Shown: positions 8,431-16,876, counted from the first letter of the stretch. The stretch: DNA of 64,000 bases from an uncultured Dialister sp. (GCA_934178345.1 CAKPQG010000001.1:62001-126000), one strand, 5' to 3'. The notes: generated from the letters alone by a model not told the origin. Made by a program: numbers and translations.

Positions 8431-9465
8431 ATGGCCTGGAATATCTGGGGACACAGTCTCCCTGAAATGGAAACATGGATCACAAGCCATGGCTTCCCGA
8501 AATTTAGAGCCAAGCAGCTGCAGGACTATCTGTATCGCCGCTATATTTTTTCTTTTGACGAGATGACCCAGCTGCCGGGGCCGATGCGGGAATGGCTGAA
8601 AGAGAATGCCATCCTCGAGAAGCCTGTGATCATGAGCCATATCACATCGAATGACGGTGATACGACCAAGCTCCTCGTGAAACTCTCCGATGGTTCACTC
8701 GTCGAGACGGTCTGTATGCACCACGTTTATGGGAATTCCATCTGCGTCTCTACGCAGGTGGGCTGCGCGATGGGCTGCATTTTCTGCGCTTCCACCAGAA
8801 ACGGGCTAGAGCGGAATCTCACCGCGGGCGAAATCCTCGCGCAGGTGTACGCCTTCCGTGAACTTTTCGATGCGCCGATCCATTCGATCGTCTTGATGGG
8901 GGCGGGCGAACCGCTCACGAACTATGACGAAGTGCTCCGCTTCATTCGTCTCGTGAGCGATCCGGGACTTTTGAATATCAGCGTAAGAAACATCACGCTC
9001 TCCACCTGCGGTATCGTCCCCATGATCGATCGCCTCGCCGAAGAAGGCCTTCCGATCACGCTTGCGATCTCCCTTCATGCGCCGAATGACACGATCCGCA
9101 ACCGCATCCTGCCATCGAGCCGTCATTTCAAGATCGAAGATGTCGTCTCAGCCGCGCACCGGTACTTCAAGAAGACGGGCCGCCGCGTGACCTTCGAGTA
9201 CATCCTTATCAAGGATGTGAATGCGTCTCGCGAAAATGCGGAAGAACTCTGCCGCCTCGTAGGGAAGATGAATTGCCATTTCAACCTCATCCCGATCAAT
9301 GGCACCGAGCATATCAAGCTCTTTCCGCCGAGCTGGAAGGACGTCAAGATTTTTCAGGAAATCCTGGAAAAACACGGCAAGAGCACGACCGTTCGCAGGC
9401 AGATGGGGGACGAGATCCAGGCTGCCTGCGGACAGCTGAAACGGAGATACCTGGAGAAGAAGTAG
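8431..9465 (+). CDS. rlmN: Dual-specificity rRNA/tRNA C2-adenine methyltransferase RlmN
   Basis: A radical-SAM enzyme that methylates C2 of A2503 in 23S rRNA and A37 in some tRNAs. The 344-residue length is normal. The [4Fe-4S] ligands are Cys112, Cys116 and Cys119 in GCAMGCIFCAS; GAGEPLTNYDEV follows near residue 158, and the C-terminal AACGQL supplies the conserved methyl-carrying cysteine. The ATG at 8431 has AAAGGAG about 7 bases upstream. It follows def-fmt-rsmB in the usual Firmicute order but is separated from rsmB by a repeat region. Confidence 0.95.
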   Translation: MAWNIWGHSLPEMETWITSHGFPKFRAKQLQDYLYRRYIFSFDEMTQLPGPMREWLKENAILEKPVIMSHITSNDGDTTKLLVKLSDGSLVETVCMHHVYGNSICVSTQVGCAMGCIFCASTRNGLERNLTAGEILAQVYAFRELFDAPIHSIVLMGAGEPLTNYDEVLRFIRLVSDPGLLNISVRNITLSTCGIVPMIDRLAEEGLPITLAISLHAPNDTIRNRILPSSRHFKIEDVVSAAHRYFKKTGRRVTFEYILIKDVNASRENAEELCRLVGKMNCHFNLIPINGTEHIKLFPPSWKDVKIFQEILEKHGKSTTVRRQMGDEIQAACGQLKRRYLEKK

Positions 9466-9874
9466 CTGGTGGCTGGTGACTGGTGACTAGGGAGTAGTAG
9501 CTAGGGACTTGGGGTAGTGGCTAGGGATTAGTGGCTAGGGATTAGGAAATTTCCTCCAGTTGAGCAGACCCTTGGAGAAGGGTCACGCCAAAGGCGCCGG
9601 ATAGATGTGCCCCAAAGGGGCACCCTTCTACGTACAGGTATAAAATATATGTGAGACTACTTTCCCTGACTTCCCTCCCGCGCCAGTGTCAGCCGAATAT
9701 GTAAGGAAACGCTGATTCAATCAAAAAGCGCCTAGAAATCCGCTGATTTCTAGGCGCTTTTTATGTGTCTTTCAAGACAGTCTGATGTCTCCTAGTCTCC
9801 TGGTCCCCTAGTCACTTGAGTCCCCTAATCCCTAGCTACTAATCTCTAGCCACCAGTCACCAGTCACTAGTCAC
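9466..9874. repeat. Intergenic repeats with a solo MITE end
   Basis: No gene. GTGACTA/GGGATTA heptads (9464-9544), a GAGAAGGGTCACGCCAAAGG segment (about 9575) that recurs near 11300, a solo end of the 161-bp MITE family (9704-9722, next to TA at 9702-9703), a strong terminator (9723-9762) and reverse heptads (about 9790-9870). Confidence 0.75.
9723..9762. terminator. Bidirectional intrinsic terminator between rlmN and the recombinase
   Basis: AAAAGCGCCTAGAAATC (9724-9740) pairs perfectly with GATTTCTAGGCGCTTTT (9745-9761). The A-run and T-run on either side let it work for both converging genes. A MITE end abuts it. Confidence 0.9.
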
Positions 9875-10858
9875 TCACTCCCCGAACATCTTCGACAGCG
9901 GGTTATTCGTGAAGACATCGGCTTCATTGATATAGCGGCGCACCATTTCCACAGACTTGTGACGGGTCTGTTTCATGATGAGGCGCTCTTCGATGCCATG
10001 AAGCGCCGCATACGTGGCGAAGCCGTGGCGCAGGCTGTGTGCGCCGTAGAGGGTGGGGTCAAGACCGATCATTTCGGCATATTTTTTGACGAGGAGGTTC
10101 ACCGTATTTTCACTGAGATGCGTCGAAGCGACCTTGCCACTCTTCAGGATCTTCCTGAAAAGCGGCCCTTCGTGAATACCGGCGGCTTTCAGCCAGTCAT
10201 AGAGTGCATGGACGCCGTCCATTTCTTCCGGCACATTTTTGAGATAGGGGATGCCGACCTGCTGTCCTTCACCCCGCTGGTCCGTCTTCGAGCGCTGGAT
10301 GTGAAGGACGATGCCCTGCGGAAATTTTTGGATATCTTCCACGGTCAGAGAGACGATCTCACTTCTGCGGAAGGCACCCATGAAGCCGATGAGGAGGATC
10401 GCGCGATCGCGCAGGCCGTGGAGCGTTTTGAGATCCATGCGGGAAATCATCTCCTGAAGCTCCTCAAAATACACTGGCGTTTTCCCTTTTTGCAGCATGC
10501 CTTTCTGCCGCGTGAGGCCGATCAGCGCTTCTCGGACGATCCATGCTTTCGCAGGATTTTCCTTCGTGAGGCCGGCCGCATTGAAATTCTCCGACAGCGC
10601 GGAAATGCGGCGGCGGATGGTCGCCGTCTTCGCATAGTCCGCGAGGTCATTGATATAGTTCACGATCGTTTCCGGCGTGGTCGGGAACGATTCTTTTTTA
10701 TGGTACGTGCACCAGTCGCAGAAGTCATTCCAGTCCGACTCATAGGCGTCGATGGTATGCTCCGACTTCGTTTCCGACAGTGCCTGAAGGCTCTTGTCAG
10801 AGAGTGCATCGTCATGGGTGCGTTTCGAGAAATCACGGATATAGAAATGGGGGGACAT
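9875..10858 (-). CDS. Tyrosine recombinase/integrase family protein
   Basis: A 327-residue site-specific recombinase. Residues 30-110 form a SAM-like core-binding domain; the catalytic domain follows with Arg164 (GAFRRSE), Lys191 (RSKTD), the HSLRH box (His274, Arg277), His300 and the nucleophile Tyr309 (VRRYINEAD). All catalytic residues are present, so it should be active. It is not obviously XerC or XerD, and no prophage or transposon gene, excisionase or att repeat is seen beside it. A start at 10858 has AAGAAAGG upstream. Roles could include a domesticated integrase or a DNA invertase; the target is unknown. Confidence 0.85.
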   Translation of the reverse strand: MSPHFYIRDFSKRTHDDALSDKSLQALSETKSEHTIDAYESDWNDFCDWCTYHKKESFPTTPETIVNYINDLADYAKTATIRRRISALSENFNAAGLTKENPAKAWIVREALIGLTRQKGMLQKGKTPVYFEELQEMISRMDLKTLHGLRDRAILLIGFMGAFRRSEIVSLTVEDIQKFPQGIVLHIQRSKTDQRGEGQQVGIPYLKNVPEEMDGVHALYDWLKAAGIHEGPLFRKILKSGKVASTHLSENTVNLLVKKYAEMIGLDPTLYGAHSLRHGFATYAALHGIEERLIMKQTRHKSVEMVRRYINEADVFTNNPLSKMFGE

Positions 10859-11054
10859 GAGTGGCCTTTCTTAGCAAATGAGGAATGAAGGCGGCGGCTA
10901 CATACGCCACGAATCGGGGGATGCCCGCTTGTGCCTTTCGATAGTTCATGTCTTTATTTTACCATAGCCTTGGGCATGTAGGAATGAGGGATTGGGAGCG
11001 ATTGGAGACTGGTGACTAGTGATTGGTGACTAGGAGACATCAGCCCCCGTATCG

Positions 11055-11211
11055 TCATTTCGAGCAAAGCGAGAAATCTTTGTCGTTTGCGGCGAGGGAC
11101 TCACGCTTTCCCCACATGTGCCGCGCACTTTTCCGCTTTCCTCATCTGTCTTTCATACCGCCAGTGCCCTATCCGCCCCTACGGGACACCTTCCCCTCGA
11201 GGGGAAGGCTG
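11055..11211 (+). repeat. 157-bp direct repeat, copy 1
   Basis: Starts TCATTTCGAGCAAAGCGAG and ends CCTCGAGGGGAAGGCTG. The same-length copy at 11384-11540 is very similar, with scattered substitutions and balanced length. Confidence 0.85.
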
Positions 11212-11383
11212 AATTGGTGCGGCGAAGCCGTCACGAGAGCCCTGAAGTTTGAAAGTGGGGATTGGGTTTACGAAACTCTTCCCCGCTGAGCAGCCCCTTA
11301 GAGAAGGGGCGCGCCAAAGGCGCAGGATGGATCCTCGTGGCGGCTTGAAAACCAATGTGAAGCTATCCATCCCTCACACATGT

Positions 11384-11540
11384 TCATTTCGAGCGAAGCG
11401 AGAAATCTTTTGTTATTCGCAGCGAGGGACTCATGCTTCCCCCCATGTGTCGCGCACTTCTCGGCTTTCCTCCTCTGTCTTTCATACCGCCAGTGCCCTA
11501 TCCGCCCCTACGGGGCACCTTCCCCTCGAGGGGAAGGCTG
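11384..11540 (+). repeat. 157-bp direct repeat, copy 2
   Basis: Starts TCATTTCGAGCGAAGCGAG and ends CCTCGAGGGGAAGGCTG. Matches copy 1 across its full length in the same orientation, 172 bases after it. Confidence 0.85.
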
Positions 11541-11873
11541 TCGATACGAGGGAAGCCTGTTATCAAGAGACCTTCGGGCATCGCCCTTTTATAAAATCGA
11601 CGCGAAGCGGCGCTCCGTGTAAGCCTTCCCCGCATGGGGAAGGGGGACCGCGCTAGCGGTGGATAGGGTACTGACGTTATCCGCACACAGGCGCAGATTT
11701 TTTCCTGTTCTCATAGGAGCTCAAGTGACTAGTGACTTGTGACTTGAATACTACCTTCGGGCATTGCCCCATATATATTCGCGGCGAAGCCGCCACCATA
11801 ACCTTGAACCCTGAACCCTAAACCCTGAACCTAATAATCATTAAAGTCTCATAAAACAAACCTCAAGTTTTAT

Positions 11874-11902
11874 TTGACTTACCTTCTTTAAAATGGTAAT
11901 CT
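11874..11902 (+). promoter_or_regulatory. Promoter of exbB-exbD-tonB
   Basis: TTGACT at 11874-11879 and TAATCT at 11897-11902 with a 17-base spacer, about 60 bases before the exbB start. No convincing Fur box was seen. Confidence 0.6.
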
Positions 11903-11959
11903 AAACTTAATGTATAAATGGCTTGCCATTATTATTTGTATCAGGGGGTCTTTAGAAAA

Positions 11960-12568
11960 ATGGATGTACTTCATTTGTTTCATGCCGGCGGTTTCATGAT
12001 GTATCCGCTGCTTCTCTGCTCTATCCTCGTTGTCACGATCTTCATCGAGCGTTTCCGTTTCTATCATGCGAACAAGTCGAATATCGAAAAGCTCACGAAG
12101 GAGATCCCGGATTTCCTCGCGGCCAATGATCAGGAAGGGCTGAAAGCAGCACTGAAAGCCGATGGCGGCATTCCTGCCGGAGTCATTCTGACCGGCGCCG
12201 AGCAGCTTTCCCGTAAAGCGAACCAGACGGCCATTCTGGAAGGCGCGGCTTCTCATGCCGCAGGCGTCTTGAAGTCGTACCTGAACTACCTCGATGTCAT
12301 CGTCACCCTGTCCCCGCTGATGGGCCTTCTTGGCACCGTCATCGGCATGATCGGCTCCTTCAATGTCCTTTCGGTCGCAGAAGGCCAGCCATTCGCCATC
12401 ACCGGCGGCGTCGCAGAAGCTCTTGTCTGCACCGCATCCGGCCTTTTCGTCGCCATCATCGCTCTCATTGCCTACACCTACCTTTCGCAGCAGGTGTCTA
12501 ACTTCGTTTCCCAGATGGAAAAACTGGGCTCCCTGTATTTGGCTATCGTAGAGGCGGATCAGAAATGA
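11960..12568 (+). CDS. exbB: Biopolymer transport protein ExbB (MotA/TolQ/ExbB family)
   Basis: Inner-membrane proton channel subunit that energises TonB. The 202-residue protein has a first membrane helix at about residues 10-30 (MMYPLLLCSILVVTIFIE), a cytoplasmic loop, then two long helices around VTLSPLMGLLGTVIGMIGSF (about residues 115-135) and ALVCTASGLFVAIIALIAY (about residues 153-172), the family pattern. The ATG at 11960 is chosen because the N-terminus is then typical and GGGGG lies about 12 bases upstream; a longer frame starts at 11918. The stop overlaps exbD by ATGA. Confidence 0.9.
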   Translation: MDVLHLFHAGGFMMYPLLLCSILVVTIFIERFRFYHANKSNIEKLTKEIPDFLAANDQEGLKAALKADGGIPAGVILTGAEQLSRKANQTAILEGAASHAAGVLKSYLNYLDVIVTLSPLMGLLGTVIGMIGSFNVLSVAEGQPFAITGGVAEALVCTASGLFVAIIALIAYTYLSQQVSNFVSQMEKLGSLYLAIVEADQK

Positions 12569-12981
12569 AACTTGAATCAATGAATGTAGAGAAGAAGCCG
12601 AAGATCATGATCATCCCGATGATCGATATCATCTTCTTCCTTCTGGTCTTCTTCATGATGTCCATGCTGACAATGGTGGTGCAGAAATCGATCAATCTGA
12701 ATCTGCCGCAGACCGCGAGCGCGCAGATCGACCTGCAGAAGACGCTTCCGATCAGCGTGACATCTGACGGCACCATCTATGTCGAGCAGGAGAAGATTCC
12801 GAAGGACTCCTTCAAGAAACGCATGGAGATCGAAAAGAACAGAAATCCCGATATCTCTATCGTCCTGCGTGCGGATGAAAAATCGGAGCACGGTGACTTC
12901 GTCTTCGTCTTAGACCAGCTGAAATCTGTCGGGATTTCCAAGATCGGCATTGCCACTGCCTCCAAAGGGCAGTCAGACTAA
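12565..12981 (+). CDS. exbD: Biopolymer transport protein ExbD
   Basis: The second proton-channel subunit, 138 residues: short cytoplasmic N-terminus, one membrane helix (about residues 19-40) and a periplasmic domain. The key proton-carrying aspartate is Asp21 in PMIDIIFFLLVFFMMS. It starts at an ATGA overlap with exbB, so translation is coupled. The periplasmic part (KTLPISVTSDGTIYVE...) matches the ExbD/TolR fold. An in-frame ATG at 12580 is a possible alternative. Confidence 0.92.
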   Translation: MKLESMNVEKKPKIMIIPMIDIIFFLLVFFMMSMLTMVVQKSINLNLPQTASAQIDLQKTLPISVTSDGTIYVEQEKIPKDSFKKRMEIEKNRNPDISIVLRADEKSEHGDFVFVLDQLKSVGISKIGIATASKGQSD

Positions 12982-12993
12982 AGGGGTGGTGTG

Positions 12994-13806
12994 ATGCGTA
13001 CTTTCAAGTACCGATGGTCCTCCGCTCTGGGTACCTCGCTCGCCTGTCACGTCGTCGCCTTAGGACTCATCACGGGCTTCATGCTGCTCTTTCCGGCATC
13101 TCCTGTGAATAAAGGCCCCATCGAGGTCGACCTCGTCACCATGGGCGGCGGTGGCGGAGGCGGCGGTGGAAACGGGGGAGAAACACCGCAGGAAGAAAAG
13201 CTCCCCGAGATCAAAGAAGCAAAAGCCACACCGACCGCTCCGCCTCCTGTCAAGGCCGAACCGGATCCCGAAGCAGAAAATGATGTCCACGAAGTTGCGC
13301 CCAAGCCGTCGGATGAGACCGATGCTGCACCTGCTTCTTCCGATGCGTCGGAAGGAAATAGCGACAGCGGCGTCAGCTCAGGCACAGGCGGCGGGACCGG
13401 CGGTGGGAACGGTACAGGAAATGGCCCCGGCGATGGCAGCGGTGAAGGCCCCGGATCGGGTTCTGGCTCCGGCGGTGGAAATGGTTCCGGCTATGGCAGC
13501 GGGAATGGAGATGGGGTAGGCCCCGGTGATGGTGTCACCATGGGTCCGCAGCTCTTGAGCAATCCTGCGCCTGCCTATCCGGAATCCTGCCGCAAAGCAG
13601 GCATTTCCGGTACGACCGTCGTAGGTCTCACCATTTCGAGTGATGGCAGCGTCTCGAGCGCATGGGTCGTTTCCTCTTCCGGGAACGGCACCCTTGACAG
13701 CGCCGCTGTCAATGCCGTCTACGGCTGGCAGTTCGTCCCTGCCAAACAGAATGGCGTGGCGATCACCTGTAATTCACAGGTACCGGTCACATTCAATCTG
13801 AGATAA
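12994..13806 (+). CDS. tonB: Energy transducer TonB with a glycine-rich linker
   Basis: A 270-residue TonB. The N-terminal anchor helix is at about residues 10-32 (LGTSLACHVVALGLITGF, with the helix histidine). A periplasmic linker follows and a C-terminal TonB domain begins AYPESCRKAGISGTTVV and ends VPVTFNLR. The linker is unusual: instead of Pro-Glu/Pro-Lys repeats it has a GGGGGGGGG stretch (about residues 50-58), a short Pro/Glu-rich part and then about 50 residues of Gly with Asn, Ser, Asp and Thr. GTG at 12991 and ATG at 12994 are both possible; AAAGGGGTGG precedes them. It completes an operon with exbB-exbD, ended by the hairpin at 13809. Confidence 0.9.
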   Translation: MRTFKYRWSSALGTSLACHVVALGLITGFMLLFPASPVNKGPIEVDLVTMGGGGGGGGGNGGETPQEEKLPEIKEAKATPTAPPPVKAEPDPEAENDVHEVAPKPSDETDAAPASSDASEGNSDSGVSSGTGGGTGGGNGTGNGPGDGSGEGPGSGSGSGGGNGSGYGSGNGDGVGPGDGVTMGPQLLSNPAPAYPESCRKAGISGTTVVGLTISSDGSVSSAWVVSSSGNGTLDSAAVNAVYGWQFVPAKQNGVAITCNSQVPVTFNLR

Positions 13807-13808
13807 TG

Positions 13809-13844
13809 AAAAAGCACATGTGCTGTGAGGCGCATGTGCTTTTT
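13809..13844 (+). terminator. Terminator of exbB-exbD-tonB
   Basis: AAAAGCACATG pairs with CATGTGCTTTT around a GC-containing loop, directly after the tonB stop and followed by T residues. Confidence 0.88.
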
Positions 13845-14490
13845 GGTTGTGATGGGTTCTAGATAAGGATATTCCCCGAAGCGTCATCCCGACCGAAGTG
13901 GAGGGATCTTTTTTGTTGGCGTGTATCATCGATTGTTTGACGGCGAGAAACGGAAAAGTTTGAAAGCAGGGCTGAGTAGCTAGTAACTAGTGACTAGTGA
14001 CTGGAATGCCAGCTCATGGCATCGCTAGTATTTATATTTCGCGGCGCTTAGATCCTTCGACTCAGTTCTCATATTTTCAGATAAGCTATTTTTTATCATA
14101 CGACGTTTTTCTCCGCTCAGGATGACGAAATGCGCCGCACCACCATTTCTCATTCAATCGAGACTTTCATCCGCAATCCATGAGCGTCCCGCCCATGGCC
14201 TATCCATGAAGTTTGAAAGCAGGGATGATTAGTAGCTAGGGATTAGGAGCCTCGAGCGACTAGTGACTTGAATGCCGCCTTCGGGCATCGCCACCATCTA
14301 TACTCCGCGGCGCTTTTATTTTTTTATGCGCCGCACCACCCCCTTTGAACCCTCTGAACCTCTTTCACACACAATCAAAGGGCAGCACGCCCCCCGGATA
14401 ACCCCGAACCCCGAACCCCGAACCCCGAACCCTTCTTCCCATTTCCCAAATATGATAGAATAAATGAAAACGATAGCCCATTCTATTTCC
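13845..14490. repeat. Intergenic mosaic repeat region
   Basis: No gene. It has a CGTCATCCCGACCGAAG segment, GTGACTA heptads (about 13975-14003), the 98-bp repeat described separately, a GGGCATCGCCACC piece, a GCGGCGC/GCGCCGC palindrome (14307-14334), and four perfect CCCCGAA heptads at about 14402-14430. Confidence 0.8.
14041..14138 (-). repeat. 98-bp repeat, left inverted copy
   Basis: Begins GCGGCGCTTAGATCCTTCG and ends GACGAAATGCGCCGC. Its reverse complement at 23007-23104 differs at only two positions. The ends are the GCGGCGC/GCGCCGC palindrome arms with a CATCCTGAGCGGAG segment inside. Confidence 0.92.
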
Positions 14491-14505
14491 ACGGAGGAAC
14501 CAATC

Positions 14506-15639
14506 ATGAAAAAAGTCATTTTCGATATAGACGGCGTCCTTTTGAGCGAAGAACGCTACTTCGATGTATCTGCCCTGACCGTATGGGAGATGCTCTACAG
14601 CCCCGCTTACATGGGACTTCCCAGCGAACGCGACGATTTCCGGGCGGATCGCATCACCGAAGGGCAGATCGCTGGCTGTCGCAGCGTGGTGTGGGGGAAT
14701 GACGCTCTGCTTTCTTGGCTGAAAGCGCGCGGCATCAATTCCAACTGGGATATGGTACACGCCGATCTCATCACCATCCTCTGGCTGATGGCAGAAACCT
14801 ATAAAAAGCGCTCCGGCGGAGAAAAAATGTCTTTTGCCTTCCACCAGCCACAAGACTTGAAGGGTGCCGGACAGGAACTCATGGGACTGCCCATGCCGAA
14901 AGCCGAAGACGTACTCGATCGCTGGCAGAGCGCCGTCCCTGAAGGCCTTCAGGGGGAAGACGTCTTCCATGCACTCAAGAGTGCTATGGCGGATGCGATC
15001 GATGGCGACCTCTCTTGGGCCGACCTTCGTTCTGATTTCTGGAAGATCCATACCGAAGCCTTTCAGGCATGGTACCTCGGAGACGACACCTTCATTTCCC
15101 TCCTGCATCACATGCCCTACAGCGCGGGGAAACCGGGCTTCCTCTCTCGCGAAGTCCCGCTTGCGCCCGCCGCGCATATCCTTTCCCTCTTCCGCACGCT
15201 GAAAGAGCGCGGCTATGACATCGCCATCGCGACCGGACGCGCCAGAGAGGAGATGGAGATCCCCTTCAAGCTGTTCCACTGGTACGAGGAATTCGATCCC
15301 TACACCATGGCGACGGCTTCTGACGCGGAAGAATCAGCCGGAAGGCTTGGCGGCCCCGTCCTCGACAAGCCGAATGCCTTCATCTTTTCCTGCGCGATCT
15401 TTGGCAGAAATCCGGACAACTATAAAGCCTATTCTGAAGAAACCATGCAGCCCGCCAAGGAGGATGAGATCTACGTCTGCGGCGACTCCTACTCCGACGT
15501 CATCGGTAGCCGCCGCGCCGGCGCGAAATGTATCGGCATCCTGACCGGCCTTGAAGGCAAAGGCGCGATCCCGATGTTTGAAAAAGAAGGCGTCCCGTAT
15601 GTGGATCGCGTGACGGATGTGCTCGAAAAATTAGATTAA
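14506..15639 (+). CDS. HAD superfamily hydrolase, large form
   Basis: A 377-residue protein with haloacid dehalogenase motifs: DIDGVLLSEERYFD at residues 6-19 (nucleophile Asp and acid-base Asp), IATGRAREEMEIP near residue 241 (motif II) and YVCGDSYSDVIGSRRAGAK near residue 324 (motif IV). A long insertion of about 200 residues between motifs I and II, with many aromatic residues, acts as a cap. This is larger than ordinary HAD phosphatases, and the substrate is not evident. The ATG at 14506 has CGGAGGAACC upstream. It stands alone; no operon partner suggests a role. Confidence 0.75.
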   Translation: MKKVIFDIDGVLLSEERYFDVSALTVWEMLYSPAYMGLPSERDDFRADRITEGQIAGCRSVVWGNDALLSWLKARGINSNWDMVHADLITILWLMAETYKKRSGGEKMSFAFHQPQDLKGAGQELMGLPMPKAEDVLDRWQSAVPEGLQGEDVFHALKSAMADAIDGDLSWADLRSDFWKIHTEAFQAWYLGDDTFISLLHHMPYSAGKPGFLSREVPLAPAAHILSLFRTLKERGYDIAIATGRAREEMEIPFKLFHWYEEFDPYTMATASDAEESAGRLGGPVLDKPNAFIFSCAIFGRNPDNYKAYSEETMQPAKEDEIYVCGDSYSDVIGSRRAGAKCIGILTGLEGKGAIPMFEKEGVPYVDRVTDVLEKLD

Positions 15640-16450
15640 GAGTGACTGGTAGCTGGTGACTAGTGATTAGTCACTACCTGATTTCGTTTACCATTCTCTC
15701 ACGCATTGTCATTTCGAGCGAAGCGAGAAATCTTTTTCGTCTGCGGGAGAAGGTTGAGCGGGATAGCGGACAATGGGAAACCTGACATATACTCCATGTG
15801 CGTGATGGAGGCGGCCTGAACAGTAAAAAACGCGGGAAGAAAGAACTTTGAAGATCTTTCTTCCCGCGTTTTGCTATATGAAATCGGAGCAGCTGTTTTC
15901 CCTAACGGTAACAGGGGTGAGTGACTTGAGTACCGCTTTCGGGCATCGCCCATATATATGCGCGGCACAGCCGCCACCGCCATCCCTAATCCCTAGTCAC
16001 TCATTCCGGACAGCAAAAAACATCCGGGGAATGCCTTCTGCCTTTACTCAAATGCAGGCGGGACACGGAATCGGCGCCGGTGTGGTCAAATGTAGTGAAG
16101 TGCGGACGTCCTGGCTGTCGTCGGTGCTCGGCCTCGCAGGGAGCAGGGAAGCGTGGAAGGATGGATTTCCCGGATATTTTTCTTTGTCTTACATTTTCAG
16201 CCTTAGACAGGTGGGGAGAAAAAGACTGACATTTCCGTTCCCTGTCCGATGAGCCGGGGTGCAAAGCAAGATCTTCCTTTCGTAAGGCAGCTCTCTGTCG
16301 TATTTCTTAGCGCTAATGAATTCTGGAAATCAGAGAACAGCCGCGAAAAGGTGCACACACGATGCGCCCTTGGCTTCATGTCTGTATTGTATACCTTCTT
16401 TATGAAAATTGCAAGTCTACTTCTTGTGAGCAACTTACAAGAAATGGGGT
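15640..16450. other. Non-coding region with repeats and an unassigned inverted repeat
   Basis: No gene recognised. After heptads and a CATTTCGAGCGAAGCGAGAA segment there is a terminator (15827-15872) and a CGGGCATCGCCCATATATAT palindrome module (about 15938). At 16023-16175 lies a GC-rich, repeat-free stretch in which TCCGGGGAAT (about 16025) can pair with ATTTCCCGGA (about 16165). It could be a structured RNA on either strand; I could not assign a family. Confidence 0.5.
15827..15872. terminator. Long intrinsic terminator downstream of the HAD gene
   Basis: AAAACGCGGGAAGAAAGA (15827-15844) pairs exactly with TCTTTCTTCCCGCGTTTT (15855-15872). It works on both strands. It lies about 190 bases past the HAD stop, beyond a repeat module. 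Confidence 0.9.
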
Positions 16451-16735
16451 ATGGCTAAAATCTATCAACTGAAGAACGCATACATATGGAATCATCTGCC
16501 GTTTGCGAGCTCTTTTATTCACATGGCGGATTATGTCGTGATAAGGAGAGGATGGCAGATCGGTCAGTGAGAGCGCGTTTCTTATTTTGCGCAAGAGAAT
16601 GAGATGACGGGGGAACCCATTGCGGATAGCCGTCCTTTTACGGGGAATACACCTTATCATATGAAAATTAGAAACAAGAGATACAAGGTTAACAAAAATA
16701 AAATCAAATTAAAAAATATTGGACAAAACAAGTGA
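16451..16735 (+). pseudogene. Possible remnant reading frame with one internal stop
   Basis: From an ATG at 16451 with a GGGG box just upstream, the frame stays open for 94 codons apart from a TGA at 16568-16570, to a TGA at 16733-16735. The translation begins MAKIYQLKNAYIWNHLPF and later reads ADSRPFTGNTPYHMKIRN. I recognise no family. It could be a decayed gene or chance; base composition turns AT-rich toward the end. Confidence 0.25.
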
Positions 16736-16744
16736 TTTATGATA

Positions 16745-16850
16745 GTCTCTTAAAAGGTCATCACTGATAAGGGAATAGGTGATGAGGATTTTCATCTTTG
16801 CCGTGGAAACTCGGACACACTGGCTCTTGATGGAGATCATTTTCTTCCCG
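16745..16850 (+). promoter_or_regulatory. Structured leader of the receptor gene, possibly cobalamin-riboswitch-like
   Basis: The stretch before the receptor has AAGGGAATAGGTGATGAGG (about 16768-16786), a GATGA...TCATC hairpin, a GCCG...CGG stem with ACACACTGGC, then TGATGGAGATCA. The order GGGAA, GGTG, an ACTGG-like element and a GGAGA loop recalls cobalamin riboswitches, and CTTCCC (about 16844) could pair with GGAAAG next to the ribosome binding site. The match is partial; several invariant bases of the classical B12 box are not seen. Confidence 0.28.
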
Positions 16851-16876
16851 CTCATTTTGGAAAGAGGAGAATTGTT

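Larger units (their letters stand above)
10859..11873. repeat. One-kilobase intergenic repeat region
   Basis: No credible gene in about 1 kb. It contains heptads near 11005-11036, two copies of a 157-bp repeat, several CCTTCCCCTCGAGGGGAAGG palindromes, a CGCGGCGAAGCCGCCACC palindrome (about 11780) and CCCTGAA heptads (about 11800-11830) just before the exbB promoter. Confidence 0.8.

Noticed and set aside
9875..10858. Prophage or integrative element
   Set aside because: Only a recombinase is seen; no structural, replication or excision genes and no att repeats in flanking DNA.
11041..11540. Short frames in the exbB upstream region
   Set aside because: They run through the 157-bp repeats and simple heptads; codon use and lack of start signals argue against genes.
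16060..16260. A full cobalamin riboswitch on the minus strand
   Set aside because: Only AGCCAGGA and a few GGGAA/CCCC pieces match; the rest of the B12 box and P3 are missing and no gene follows on that strand.
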